Source: Propylenella binzhouense (GTDB lineage: Bacteria; Pseudomonadota; Alphaproteobacteria; Rhizobiales; Afifellaceae). Taken from it: a DNA stretch of 64,000 nt. The notes beneath the pieces are model-generated. The model searched no databases. It saw only the letters and a program-made list of their open reading frames with translations, and had not been told where the DNA came from. Both the position numbers and the translations under genes were made by a program. Where the stretch lies: positions 1 through 64,000 of the forward strand of contig NZ_SPKJ01000005.1 of assembly GCF_009866965.1 (NCBI RefSeq). The letters run 5' to 3'. Within the stretch, counting starts at the first letter, position 1; the number at the start of each line of letters is the position of its first letter. Shown here in pieces: positions 35,251 through 45,807 of this stretch.

Positions 35251-35975
35251 TCTCGGACACGCCGGCCCCGCCGCATGGAATGGAGCGGCACCGGTCCGTC
35301 CGGGCCGAGATCCGGGTCGGCGGCGAGCCGCGCCTCGAGATCGTCGAAGATGAGGCGCGTGATCTCGGCGAGCGGGTGCGCCCGGGCCTCCGCGAAGGTG
35401 AGCCAGGCGGGCTCGACGAGCTCGTCCTGCGGCGGCTCGACCGTCGCGGCCACCGCGTCCGCGAAGACGGCGAAGAAGCGCGCGTCGAACCGCCGGATGC
35501 GGTTCGGCGGCGTGATCGCGCGCGCCACCAGGGCGAGCCGCCCGAGCGCGGGCACGACGCCCGTCGCGACATAGGGCCGCCAGGCGCCGTTCCTGACCGG
35601 GCGCGCCGGGCTGCCGCGCTCGCCGATGACGAGCCCCGCCTCCTCATACGTCTCCCGCAGCGCCGCGAGCGCGATCGCGCGGGCGCGCGCACGGCTCGGC
35701 CTCTCGCGCATTTCGAGCAGGAGCTTGGCCTCGACGATCGGATCGAGCTCGCTCGCCGCGGGCGCATGGCGGTCGGCCGCCTCGATCCGCCCGCCCGGAA
35801 AGACCAGGTAGCCGGGCATGAAGACGTGCCGGTGCGAGCGTCTTCCCATCAGCACCCGCAGGTCGGCGCCGGATCGATCGAGCACGATCAGGGCACCGGC
35901 GTCCTTGGGCCTGAGCGCCCGTTCCCGCTGCGGGGAGGGCTGCCCGCGCTCGGCATTCGTGGTCACGGAGCTCAC
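35241..35975 (-). CDS. NUDIX hydrolase (NUDT7/NUDT19-like long insert)
   Basis: This 244-aa enzyme probably hydrolyses a nucleoside diphosphate-X or coenzyme A derivative. The Nudix box is split: G-G-R-I-E near residue 65, then a 40-residue insert, then RETYEEAGL (REUXEEXGU). Long inserts of this kind occur in NUDT7/19-like CoA hydrolases. The GTG start at 35975 overlaps the DUF983 stop by 4 bases (GTGA), which decides it over the GTG at 35966. The substrate remains inferred. Confidence 0.85.
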   Translation of the reverse strand: MSSVTTNAERGQPSPQRERALRPKDAGALIVLDRSGADLRVLMGRRSHRHVFMPGYLVFPGGRIEAADRHAPAASELDPIVEAKLLLEMRERPSRARARAIALAALRETYEEAGLVIGERGSPARPVRNGAWRPYVATGVVPALGRLALVARAITPPNRIRRFDARFFAVFADAVAATVEPPQDELVEPAWLTFAEARAHPLAEITRLIFDDLEARLAADPDLGPDGPVPLHSMRRGRRVREWL

Positions 35976-36406
35976 GGATAGCGCTCCGGCGGCAGGGCGC
36001 CGTCCCGGTCCGAATCGGGCTCCGGACCGAAGCCGTGCATGCCGAGCGCCCATTGCAGGCCGACGACGCCGCCCTTGACGGGCCGCATCAGCACGAAGGA
36101 GAGCGCGAGCGCGAGCGGCAGCCAGACCGCCATGTGGAGCCAGATCGGCGGGGAGAATCTCATCTCGGTCCAGAGCAGGAGTCCGATCACGATATGCCCG
36201 ACGATGGTGATGACGATGTAGGGCGGCGCGTCGTCGGCCCTGTGGTGGTGGAGCGGCTCCGCGCAGACCGGACAGAAATCCACGATGCGGGTGAAGCCGG
36301 TGAAGATCGCGCCGCGCCCGCAGTTCGGGCACCGCGATGCCAGCCCGCGTCCGATCGCGCGCCAGAGCATGCGCTTGGCCGGCGGGGCCTGGTGCCAGGT
36401 CCTCAC
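35972..36406 (-). CDS. DUF983 membrane protein
   Basis: This 144-aa protein has a zinc-knuckle-like N-terminus with two CxxC pairs (CPNC and CPVC) and two hydrophobic segments (about 63-82 and 90-108). DUF983 is widespread in alphaproteobacteria, often near rnr or NUDIX genes and in other genomes near cytochrome oxidase genes. Function is unknown. Its ATG overlaps the rnr stop by 4 bases and its stop overlaps the NUDIX start by 4. Confidence 0.9.
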   Translation of the reverse strand: MRTWHQAPPAKRMLWRAIGRGLASRCPNCGRGAIFTGFTRIVDFCPVCAEPLHHHRADDAPPYIVITIVGHIVIGLLLWTEMRFSPPIWLHMAVWLPLALALSFVLMRPVKGGVVGLQWALGMHGFGPEPDSDRDGALPPERYP

Positions 36407-38691
36407 CGGCTCTTCCGGGCCCGGCGGCCCTCTTTCCCGCCGGCTTCGCGGCCCGAGTGCTCCTTGCCGCGGGTGCGGCGGGCCGGCCGCTTGCCCTTTC
36501 GGGTAAGGCCGCGCTCCGCGCCCTCGCGGTCGCCGCCGACCAGCTCGAATCGCAGGCTGCCGGCGAAGGGGAGGGCTTCCGCGAGCCGCACCTCGACGGC
36601 ATCGCCGAGGCGGAAGACCTCGCCCTCTGTCCGTCCGACGAGCCGGTGCTTGGGCTCGTCATATTCGTAGAAGTCGCGCCCGAGCGTGGAGATCGGGATG
36701 AAGCCGTCGGCGCCGCTGTCGTCGAGCTCGACGAAGAGGCCGGCGCGCGTGACGCCGCGAACATGGCCGGCGAAGCGCGCGCCGACCCGGTCGGCAAGCC
36801 AGGCCGCGACGACCCGGTCGATCGTATCGCGCTCGGCCGCCATCGCCCGGCGCTCCGCGATCGAGATCTCGCCAGCGATGCGCTCGAGATTCGGAATGTC
36901 CGTCGTCCGCAGACCGCCCGGCCCGAGCTCCAGCGCATGGATCAGCGCGCGGTGGACGAGGAGGTCGGCATAGCGGCGGATCGGCGACGTGAAATGGGCG
37001 TAGCGCCTGAGATTCAGCCCGAAATGCCCGATATTCTCGATCGCGTATTCCGCCTGGCTCTGCGACCGCAGCACGACCTCGTTGACGAGGAGCTCGTTCG
37101 GCGAGTTCTCGAACCGCTCCAGCACCCGGTTGAAGTGGCTCGGACGGAGGTTGCCCGCCTTCGGGAACCGCATGTCGAGCGTGCCCAGGAAGTCGCGCAG
37201 CGCCTCCAGCTTCTCGAAGGAGGGCTCGTCGTGGATGCGGTAGACGACCGGGGCCTTCCGTCGCTCGAGCGTCTCCGCCGCGGAGACGTTCGCCTGGATC
37301 ATGTATTCCTCGATGAGCTTGTGCGCATCGAGCCGCGGCGGCACGTAGATGCGGTCGACCGACCCGTCCGCCGCGAGGACGACCTTCCGCTCCGGCAGGT
37401 CGATCGCGAGCGGCTCCCGGTTCTCGCGGCCGCGCTTCAGCGCGGCATAGGCGTCCCAGAGCGGCCTCAGCACCTGGTCGAGGAGGGGTGCCGTCTTTTC
37501 CGTCGGTTCCCCGTCGATCGCCGCCTGGGCCTCCTCGTAGGCGAGCTTCGCGGCCGAGCGCATCATGATGCGGTGGAAGCTGTGCTTCGTCTTCCGCCCG
37601 TTCGAATCGAAGAGCATCCTGACGGCGATGGCGGGCCGGTCCTCCCCCTCGCGCAGCGAGCAGAGGTCGTTCGAGATGCGCTCCGGCAGCATCGGAACGA
37701 CCCGGCCGGGGAAATAGACCGAGTTGCCGCGCCGGAGCGCCTCCCGGTCGAGCGGCGAGCCCGGGTGGACGTAGGCCGCCACGTCGGCGATCGCCACGGT
37801 GACGATATGTCCGTCCGGATTTTCCGGATCGGGCATAGCGTGCACGGCGTCGTCGTGGTCGCGCGCGTCCCGGGGGTCGATCGTGACGAGGGGCAGGTCG
37901 CGCCAGTCCTCCCGGTGCGCCATGCCGACGGGCTCGGCGGCTTCCGCCTGCTCGATGGCGGCATCGGAAAAGACATACGGAATGCCGTGCTCTTCGAGCG
38001 CGATCAGGCTGATCGCCCTCTCGCTCCGCACGCTCCCGACCCGCTCGACGATCCGCGCCACCGGGATGCCGTAGCGCGATCCGGGCTGCACCTCGACGCG
38101 CACCAGCTCCCCGTCCTCGGCATCCCGGGTCGCGCCGGGCGGCACACGGTACTCGCTGCCCTTGCGGTCGATCGGGACGATCCGGTGCTCCTCGCCCTCG
38201 ATCCGCAGGACGCCGAGGGTGGTGCGCGGCCCGCGGCCGAGCACCTTGATCACCTTCCCGGTAAAGCCTTCCGCCTCGGCGTCGGCAACGATCCGGGCGA
38301 GGACGCGGTCGCCGATGCCGGGCGCCTTCTCGCGGACGCCGCGCCGGCGCGCTTCGGGCCGGATGCGGATGCGCGGCGCCTCGCCTGCCTCCTCGTCCCA
38401 TTCGACCGGCACGCCGATCAGCTCGCCGAGTTCGTCGACGCCTTCGAGCAGGAGCACCGTGACCGAGGGAAGGTCGCCCGGCCGGTGCAGGCGCGAGCGC
38501 TTGCCCTCGATCAGTCCCTCGTCCGCGAGTTCCCGGATCACGCGCTTCAGGCCGATCTTCGCGCTCCCGGTCAGGTTGAACGCGCGCGCGATCTCGCGCT
38601 TGCCGGCCTTTCCGGGATGCTCGCCGATGAAGGCCAGGATCTCCTCGCGGGTCGGCAGTTCGGCTCGCGGCGTCTTGGAGCTCTTGGCCAA
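36403..38691 (-). CDS. rnr: Ribonuclease R
   Basis: This 762-aa 3'-5' exoribonuclease degrades structured RNA. It has an N-terminal helix-turn-helix (about 10-75), cold-shock domains, the RNB catalytic domain with DPRDARDHDDAVHA (metal-binding aspartates) and a C-terminal S1 domain (GHVRGVTRAGLFVELDDSGA), then a basic Lys/Arg tail. The start is TTG at 38691, 10 bases after the topA stop; GAAGG precedes it and no in-frame ATG fits. Coupled to DUF983 by ATGA. Confidence 0.96.
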   Translation of the reverse strand: MAKSSKTPRAELPTREEILAFIGEHPGKAGKREIARAFNLTGSAKIGLKRVIRELADEGLIEGKRSRLHRPGDLPSVTVLLLEGVDELGELIGVPVEWDEEAGEAPRIRIRPEARRRGVREKAPGIGDRVLARIVADAEAEGFTGKVIKVLGRGPRTTLGVLRIEGEEHRIVPIDRKGSEYRVPPGATRDAEDGELVRVEVQPGSRYGIPVARIVERVGSVRSERAISLIALEEHGIPYVFSDAAIEQAEAAEPVGMAHREDWRDLPLVTIDPRDARDHDDAVHAMPDPENPDGHIVTVAIADVAAYVHPGSPLDREALRRGNSVYFPGRVVPMLPERISNDLCSLREGEDRPAIAVRMLFDSNGRKTKHSFHRIMMRSAAKLAYEEAQAAIDGEPTEKTAPLLDQVLRPLWDAYAALKRGRENREPLAIDLPERKVVLAADGSVDRIYVPPRLDAHKLIEEYMIQANVSAAETLERRKAPVVYRIHDEPSFEKLEALRDFLGTLDMRFPKAGNLRPSHFNRVLERFENSPNELLVNEVVLRSQSQAEYAIENIGHFGLNLRRYAHFTSPIRRYADLLVHRALIHALELGPGGLRTTDIPNLERIAGEISIAERRAMAAERDTIDRVVAAWLADRVGARFAGHVRGVTRAGLFVELDDSGADGFIPISTLGRDFYEYDEPKHRLVGRTEGEVFRLGDAVEVRLAEALPFAGSLRFELVGGDREGAERGLTRKGKRPARRTRGKEHSGREAGGKEGRRARKSR

Positions 38692-38701
38692 TGTCCCGCC
38701 T

Positions 38702-41335
38702 TCAGGCCTTCGCCTTGCTCTTCGGTTTCGCCGCTTTTGCAGGCGCCGGCTTGGCGCTGCGGGATTTCGTGCGGCCGGCCGCCCCGGCCGCCGGCTTTCG
38801 GGCCGGTTTCTTGCCGCCGCCCTTGCTCTCCTTCTCGGCGATGAGCGCGAGCGCCTGTTCGAGCGTGATCGCCTCGGGGTCCGTTCCCTTCGGCAGCGTC
38901 GCGTTCACCTTGCCGTGGCTGACATAGGGGCCGTAGCGTCCGCTCCGGACGGTGACCGGACCGCCGTCCGGATGCTCGCCCAGCTCCTTCAACGCAGCCG
39001 GCGCGGAGCGGTTTCGTCCGCCGCGGGCCTGCTTCTCGGCGAGCAGCGAGACGGCGCGGTTCGCCCCGACGGTGAAGACCTCGTCGATGCTGTCGAGATT
39101 GGCGTAGGTGCCGGCATGCTCCACGAACGGGCCGTAGCGTCCGAGCCCGGCCGAGATCGGCTTGCCGGTCTCGGGGTGAAGCCCCACCTCGCGCGGCAGC
39201 GAGAGGAGCATCAGCGCCTTCTCGAGCGTGAGCTCGTCCGGCGACCAGCCCTTGGGCAGGCTCGACCGCTTCGGCTTCTCGTTCTCTCCGAGCTGCACGT
39301 ACGGGCCGAAACGCCCGCTCTTCAGGAAGACGTGCAGGCCGCTCACCGGATCCTCGCCGAGATCGACGGTGCCGTTCGCGGCCAGCGCGCCCTCCGCGCC
39401 GCCGGGTTCTCCGTTGCCGTCCCCGAGCTGGCGCGTATAGCGGCATTCCGGGTAGTTGGAACAGCCGATGAAGGCGCCGAACTTGCCGAGCTTCAGGGAA
39501 AGCCGCCCGGAGCCGCAGACCGGGCAGGCGCGGGGGTCGCCGCCGTCCTCGCGCGGCGGAAACACGTGCTCGCCGAGGAGTTCGTTCAGCGCCTCGAGAA
39601 CGTCCGAGACCCGCAGCTCGCGCGTCTCCTCGACCGCGGCCTGGAAGTCGCGCCAGAAATCCCGGAGCACGTCCTTCCAGGAGAGCTCGCCGGCGGATAT
39701 GCGGTCGAGCTGTTCCTCGAGATCGGCGGTGAAGTCGTACTCGACGTAGCGCCGGAAGAACGCCTCCAGGAACGAGGTGACCAGCCGGCCCTTGTCCTCC
39801 GGCACGAGCCGCTTCTTGTCGAGCCGGACATAATCGCGGTCGCGGAGCACCGTCATCGTCTGCGCGTAGGTCGACGGCCGGCCGATGCCGAGCTCCTCCA
39901 TCTTCTTGATGAGCGAGGCTTCGGTGTAGCGCGGCGGCGGCTCCGTGAAATGCTGCTCCGCCTCGATCCGGTCCCGCGACATGGTCTCGCCGGCCGCCAG
40001 TCTCGGCAGGCGTCCGCCTTCCTCGTCCTCCTCGTCGTCGCGCCCCTCCTGGTAGAGCGTGAGGAAGCCGTCGAAGCGGATGACGCTGCCGGTCGCGCGC
40101 ACGGTGCCGCGTCCGTGCGGATCCCGCGCGTCGATGTCGATCGTGGTGCGCTCGATCTCGGCCGATTCCATCTGGCTCGCCATCATGCGCTTCCAGATGA
40201 GCTCGTAGAGCCGGGCCTGATCGCGGTCGAGAAAGCGCTCCACGTCGGCGGGCAGGCGCTGGAGGTCGGTCGGCCGGATCGCCTCGTGCGCCTCCTGCGC
40301 GTTCTTGGCCTTGGCGTGGTAGCGGCGGGGTGCCGCCGGAAGATAGCGCTCGCCGTACTCGCTGCCGATCAGCCGGCGCGTGGCGGCGAGCGCCTCGGGC
40401 GCCACGTCGACGCCGTCGGTCCGCATATAGGTGATGAGCCCGACGGGTTCGCCGCGGATCTCCACGCCCTCGTAGAGGCGCTGCGCGATCTGCATGGTCC
40501 GGCTGGCATCGAAGCCGAGCTTCCGCTGCGCCTCCTGCTGCAGCGTGGACGTGGTGAAGGGCGGCTGCGGATGCCGCTTGTGCGGCTTCGATTCGACGCT
40601 GGCGACCGTGAACTGCGCCGCTTCGAGGCGCGCCTTGATCCGGTTCGCCTCGCCGCCTTCGCCGATCGAGAGACGGTTCAGCTTGCGCCCGTCGATCTCG
40701 ACGAGGCGCGCGGTGACGGGCTCTCTCTGTGCCGACTTCAGAAAGGCGGTGATCGACCAGTATTCCTGCGGCTTGAAGCGCTCGATCTCCGCCTCGCGGT
40801 CGCAGACGAGGCGGAGCGCCACCGACTGGACGCGGCCGGCGGAGCGGGCGCCCGGGAGCTTCCGCCAGAGCACGGGCGAGAGCGTGAACCCGACGAGATA
40901 ATCGAGCGCGCGGCGTGCCAGATAGGCGTCGACGAGCGGTTCGTCGATCGTTCGCGGATTCTTCATCGCGTCCTGGACGGCCTGCTTGGTGATCGCATTG
41001 AACACCACCCGCGACACGGGCTTGTCGCGCAGGACCTTCTTCGACTGCAGAACCTGCAGCACGTGCCAGGAGATCGCCTCGCCCTCGCGGTCCGGGTCGG
41101 TGGCGAGGATCAGGCGGTCGGCGGATTTCACGGCGTCCGCGATGTCGGAGAGACGCTTCCGCGACTTCGCGTCGACGTCCCAGCTCATCTCGAAGTCCTC
41201 GTCCGGGCGGACCGAGCCGTCCTTCGAGGGCAGATCGCGCACGTGGCCGTAGGAGGCGAGGACCTGGTAGCCCGGCCCGAGATACTTGTTGATCGTCTTC
41301 GCCTTCGCCGGCGACTCGACGATGACCACGTCCAT
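38702..41335 (-). CDS. topA: DNA topoisomerase I
   Basis: This 877-aa type IA enzyme relaxes negative supercoils. The Toprim domain is at the start (MDVVIVESPAKAKTINKYLG), with LATDPDREGEAISWH. SAGRVQSVALRL and the active-site Tyr in GLITYMRTDG follow. At the C-terminus, one four-Cys zinc finger is clear (CPVC...CSNYPEC), followed by two or three GRYGPYV-type repeats and a Lys/Ala-rich tail. The ORF starts at ATG 41335. Downstream, rnr begins 10 bases after the stop. Confidence 0.97.
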   Translation of the reverse strand: MDVVIVESPAKAKTINKYLGPGYQVLASYGHVRDLPSKDGSVRPDEDFEMSWDVDAKSRKRLSDIADAVKSADRLILATDPDREGEAISWHVLQVLQSKKVLRDKPVSRVVFNAITKQAVQDAMKNPRTIDEPLVDAYLARRALDYLVGFTLSPVLWRKLPGARSAGRVQSVALRLVCDREAEIERFKPQEYWSITAFLKSAQREPVTARLVEIDGRKLNRLSIGEGGEANRIKARLEAAQFTVASVESKPHKRHPQPPFTTSTLQQEAQRKLGFDASRTMQIAQRLYEGVEIRGEPVGLITYMRTDGVDVAPEALAATRRLIGSEYGERYLPAAPRRYHAKAKNAQEAHEAIRPTDLQRLPADVERFLDRDQARLYELIWKRMMASQMESAEIERTTIDIDARDPHGRGTVRATGSVIRFDGFLTLYQEGRDDEEDEEGGRLPRLAAGETMSRDRIEAEQHFTEPPPRYTEASLIKKMEELGIGRPSTYAQTMTVLRDRDYVRLDKKRLVPEDKGRLVTSFLEAFFRRYVEYDFTADLEEQLDRISAGELSWKDVLRDFWRDFQAAVEETRELRVSDVLEALNELLGEHVFPPREDGGDPRACPVCGSGRLSLKLGKFGAFIGCSNYPECRYTRQLGDGNGEPGGAEGALAANGTVDLGEDPVSGLHVFLKSGRFGPYVQLGENEKPKRSSLPKGWSPDELTLEKALMLLSLPREVGLHPETGKPISAGLGRYGPFVEHAGTYANLDSIDEVFTVGANRAVSLLAEKQARGGRNRSAPAALKELGEHPDGGPVTVRSGRYGPYVSHGKVNATLPKGTDPEAITLEQALALIAEKESKGGGKKPARKPAAGAAGRTKSRSAKPAPAKAAKPKSKAKA

Positions 41336-41524
41336 TCAGCGCTCCGCTCGTGTGCCGGCTCCAACCGGTCGAGCCGGTCAATTGGATTGCCGGACGAGCC
41401 GGGTCAAGTGCGGGCCGATCCGGCCGTATGCAACTATCAGGAGCATTGCTGTCTTACTATCGCTCTGGTAGTTGATTTCGCCGGGCGCGACGATAAGCTG
41501 GCTCAGAGTATGGAAGGGGGCGGC

Positions 41525-41722
41525 ATGCCGGCGCAGACACGTCCGGACGAAAGCATCGGGACGGCGCGGGGTGCGGCGGAACATATCGCGGCGGCCGCCG
41601 GCCGCCTGCGCGACCTCGCGGATGCGCACAAGCTGGCGTTCCTCGCCTATCTCATCGATATGGCCGCGGTGGAAGCGCGCAGGATCGCGAACGAGCCGCC
41701 CGATCGGCCCGGGCCGGGTTGA
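41525..41722 (+). CDS. Small 65-aa helical protein of unknown function
   Basis: This plus-strand gene (MPAQTRPDESIGTARGAAEH) follows the excellent ribosome-binding sequence GGAAGGGGGC, 4 bases upstream. It is one predicted helix with a conserved-looking core LADAHKLAFLAYLIDMAAVEA. Similar small proteins (LAYLLDMAR-type) are common in Hyphomicrobiales. There are no Cys residues or signal peptide. It lies between the divergent topA and the convergent dprA (15-base gap). An in-frame ATG at 41510 has no good ribosome-binding site. Confidence 0.65.
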   Translation: MPAQTRPDESIGTARGAAEHIAAAAGRLRDLADAHKLAFLAYLIDMAAVEARRIANEPPDRPGPG

Positions 41723-41737
41723 CCTTCGTTCCGGCCG

Positions 41738-42871
41738 TCAGCGCAGCGATACGCGATTGCCCGGATGCCGCTCGATGCGTCCGGCGAGATCGAGTTCGAG
41801 CAGGATGACGCTGACGGTCCTGGCCGAGACGCCCGTGAAGCGGACGATGTCGTCCACCGCGACCGGGGTCGGACCGAGCGCTTCCACGACACGCGCGCGC
41901 TCGTCCTCCGCGGGCTCCTGCGAATCGTCGCCGGTGGCCGGCGCCCTCAGCGCCGCGATCTGCGGCGGGATCGAAATGTCGCGGCCGAGCATCGGCGAGA
42001 CGGCGTCGATGGCGTCGGCGGCCTCCGTGACCAGCCGGGCGCCCTGCTTGATCAGCCGGTTCGCGCCGGCAGCGCGCGGGTCGAGCGGCGAGCCCGGCAC
42101 CGCCATCACTTCCCGGTTCTGCTCGAGCGCCAGCCGGGCGGTGATGAGCGAACCCGACCGCTCGGCCGCCTCCACGACGATCGTGCCGAGCGTCATGCCG
42201 GCGATCACGCGGTTCCGGCGCGGGAAGTCGCGTGCGCGCGGCTCCCATCCGATCGGCATCTCGCTCACCACCGCCCCGTTCGCGGCAAGCACGCTCTCGA
42301 GCAGGCGCTCGTGCTCGCGCGGATAGAGGACGTCCACGCCGCCGGCGAAGACGGCCACCGTTCCCGCGGAAAGCGCCGCCTCATGGGCCGCGGCGTCGAT
42401 CCCCCGCGCAAATCCGGAAACGATCACGAAGCCTGCGCGTCCGAGATCGCGGGCGAGGATCGCGGCCATCTTCCGGCCCGCGACAGATGCGTTCCGCGCG
42501 CCGACCAGCGCCACCGAGGGCCGCACGAGCACGGCCGCGTCACCCCGCAGCGCGAGGAGAGGCGGCGGCGCGTCGGCGTGCCGGAGCCAGGGCGGGTAGT
42601 CGGGCTCTCCCATCCCCACAAACCGCGCTCCGAGCCGCTCGGCGGCGGCGATCTCCTCCTCCGCCTCCGCGGCGGACGCTACCTTGAGGCCCGTCCTGCC
42701 GCCGCGCCGCGAAAGCTCCGGCAGGCCCCCGAGCGCCGCCTGCGCCGATCCGAAATGGTTGATGAGGGAGCGGAAGGTGGCCGGCCCGACATTCTCGCTC
42801 CGGATCAGCCGGAGCCAGGCGACCCGCTGCGCGTCCGTGAGACGGACGCCGGCGGCCGCCCCGGCGTTCAT
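41738..42871 (-). CDS. dprA: DNA-processing protein DprA
   Basis: This 377-aa Rossmann-fold protein loads RecA on incoming single-stranded DNA. Motifs: [35 protein letters not shown] and [11 protein letters not shown]. An N-terminal SAM-like/helix-hairpin-helix region (about 12-70) and a C-terminal winged helix (about 315-377, [20 protein letters not shown]) complete it. The ATG at 42871 overlaps the plsY stop by 4 bases. No competence genes lie nearby, but dprA is also common in non-competent bacteria. Confidence 0.95.
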   Translation of the reverse strand: MNAGAAAGVRLTDAQRVAWLRLIRSENVGPATFRSLINHFGSAQAALGGLPELSRRGGRTGLKVASAAEAEEEIAAAERLGARFVGMGEPDYPPWLRHADAPPPLLALRGDAAVLVRPSVALVGARNASVAGRKMAAILARDLGRAGFVIVSGFARGIDAAAHEAALSAGTVAVFAGGVDVLYPREHERLLESVLAANGAVVSEMPIGWEPRARDFPRRNRVIAGMTLGTIVVEAAERSGSLITARLALEQNREVMAVPGSPLDPRAAGANRLIKQGARLVTEAADAIDAVSPMLGRDISIPPQIAALRAPATGDDSQEPAEDERARVVEALGPTPVAVDDIVRFTGVSARTVSVILLELDLAGRIERHPGNRVSLR

Positions 42872-43473
42872 TTCGAGCCGATCCGGCCTTCCCGGCCGGT
42901 TGCGAGCCGGACGATATTGGCCCGATGCCGCATCCACAGGAGGGCGGCGAGAAGGACGAAGAACAGCGCGAGGCGGTCCTGCCCCGCGAAGTGGAGGATG
43001 ACCGGGGCGAGCGCGGTCGCCACCAGTGCGGAAAGCGAGGAATAGCGCGTCGCGGCGGCGGTCGCGATCCAGATCAGGCCGGTCGCGAGGAGGGTCGGCC
43101 AGTGCAGCCCGAGCAGGATGCCGAGATAGGTCGCCACGCCCTTGCCGCCCTTGAACCGCAGCCAGACCGGGAAGCAATGGCCCAGGAACGCCCCGAGGCC
43201 GGCCGCCATCGCGGCGTCCTGGCTCCACGCGCCGGCGGCGAGCACGGCCGCCGTACCCTTCAGGGCGTCGCCGAGGAGCGTGAGCGCTGCGAGCCCCTTG
43301 CGGCCGGTGCGCAGCACGTTGGTGGCGCCGATATTCCCCGATCCGATCGCGCGGACGTCGCCGAGGCCCGCCATGCGCGTGAGGAGCAGGCCGAAGGGGA
43401 TCGAGCCGAGCAGATAGCCGAGCGCGAGCGCGCCGGCGAGGACGGCCCAGGCCGCGCCGTCCGCCTCAGGCAC
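42868..43473 (-). CDS. plsY: Acyl-phosphate:glycerol-3-phosphate acyltransferase PlsY
   Basis: This 201-aa membrane enzyme makes lysophosphatidate from acyl-phosphate. It has five hydrophobic segments and the PlsY motifs [25 protein letters not shown] and the segment [20 protein letters not shown]. Its start lies inside the pyrC-like gene's 3' end (8-base overlap) and its stop overlaps dprA by 4 bases, so all are one transcript. Confidence 0.96.
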   Translation of the reverse strand: MPEADGAAWAVLAGALALGYLLGSIPFGLLLTRMAGLGDVRAIGSGNIGATNVLRTGRKGLAALTLLGDALKGTAAVLAAGAWSQDAAMAAGLGAFLGHCFPVWLRFKGGKGVATYLGILLGLHWPTLLATGLIWIATAAATRYSSLSALVATALAPVILHFAGQDRLALFFVLLAALLWMRHRANIVRLATGREGRIGSK

Positions 43474-44786
43474 CGGCGCCTCCGCGTCGTTCGTCGAGGT
43501 CGAATACCAGGCGGCCGCCGAGAACGGTGCGGATCACCTGGCCGGTCAGGCGCGCGCCTTCGAACGCCGTGTTCCGCGCCTTCGAGTTGAGCGCCTCCTC
43601 GGCGACGACCCAGGGTCGGTCGAGGTCGATGATCGCGAGATCCGCGGGCGCCCCGGGCGCGAGCGTTCCGGCGTCGAGCCCCAGAAGCCTGGCCGGGCGC
43701 GTGCTCATCGCGTCGACGAGGCGCGCCAGGCCGACATCGCCGTCGTGAACGAGGCGAAGGCCCACCGCGAGGAGCGTCTCCAGCCCGACCGCGCCGGGTG
43801 CGGCTTCGGCGAAGGGGCGGCGCTTGCCTTCCACGTCCTGCGGGTCATGCGCCGAGCAGACCACGTCGAGCGTGCCGTCCGCGAGCGCCTCGACCATGGC
43901 GCGGCGATCGTCCTCGCTGCGAAGCGGCGGCGACATCTTGAAGAAGGTGCGGTAGGCGCCGATGTCGTTCTCGTTGAGCGCGAGATGCGCGATCGCGGCG
44001 CCGGCCGTGACGGCGAGGCCCGCCTCCTTGGCGCGCCGGACGGACCAGAGCGACTGGGCGCAGGAGAGCTGGGCGGCGTGGTAGCGCGCACCCGTGAGCC
44101 GGGCGAGCTTGAGGTCGCGGTCGAGCACGATCGTCTCCGCCTCGCGCGGGATTCCGGGCAAGCCGAGACGTGTCGCTGTCTCCCCCTCGTTCATGACACC
44201 CGCGGCGGCGAGATCCGAGTCCTCGGTATGATGCACCACAAGGGCGTCGAAGTCGCGCGCATAGGTGAGGGCGTTCCGCATCACCTGCGCGCTTCTCAGC
44301 GATCGCCGCCCTTCGGTGAAGGCGACGGCGCCGGCCTCCTTGAGAAGCCCGAATTCGGAGAGCTCCTCGCCTTTCAGCCCCTGTGTGAGCGCCGCCATCG
44401 GATGGACGTGCACATGCGCCGTGTCGCGGGCGCGGCGCAGCAGGAAATCCACCAGCGCCGGGTCGTCGATGACCGGATCGGTATCCGGCATGGTGATCAA
44501 GGTCGTGACGCCGCCGGCAGCGGCGGCGCGGCTTGCCGTCGCCAGCGTCTCGCGATGTTCGCCGCCGGGCTCGCCGACGAACACGCGCATGTCGACGAGG
44601 CCCGGAACGACCGTCCGGCCGGCTCCGTCGATCCGGATCGCGCCCTCCGGGATCCCCTGGTTGAGCGCCTCAGGACCGGCGGCAGCGATGCGGCCTCCGA
44701 GGGCGACGACGCTGCCCACGGCGTCGAGGCCGCGCGAGGGGTCGACGATCCGGGCGGCTTCGACGACGAGGGGCGGCGGGAGCGTG

Positions 44787-44794
<8 letters not shown>
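43466..44794 (-). CDS. Dihydroorotase-like protein without metal ligands (PyrC'/PyrX)
   Basis: This 442-aa protein has the overall amidohydrolase fold of dihydroorotase, but key residues are changed. The metal-binding HxH and substrate Arg of active enzymes (DLHVHLREPG) read [10 protein letters not shown] here. The Lys that is carboxylated (in AALTKG-type motifs) reads AALTQG. The DHAPH-like region reads SAHDPQD. It should be inactive as dihydroorotase. In class A aspartate transcarbamoylases (Pseudomonas) a non-catalytic homologue encoded next to pyrB is needed for ATCase assembly, and the same is likely here. The ATG at 44794 overlaps pyrB by 8 bases. A separate active pyrC must exist elsewhere. 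Confidence 0.9.
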
Positions 44795-45722
<928 letters not shown>

Positions 45723-45807
45723 CAAAGCGTCGCCTATAGGCTCAAGGCGGCCTTGCAGCAACAGCATCGGCCACGTGCTACGCTCTTCCCACAGGGGAAG
45801 GGATTCG

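Noticed and set aside
38162-41722. Plus-strand open frame of 1186 codons opposite rnr and topA
   Set aside because: Composition is Arg/Ala/Leu-rich without family motifs, and it runs antisense to two genes with clear catalytic residues. Only its last 65 codons (41525-41722) are kept as a separate small gene.
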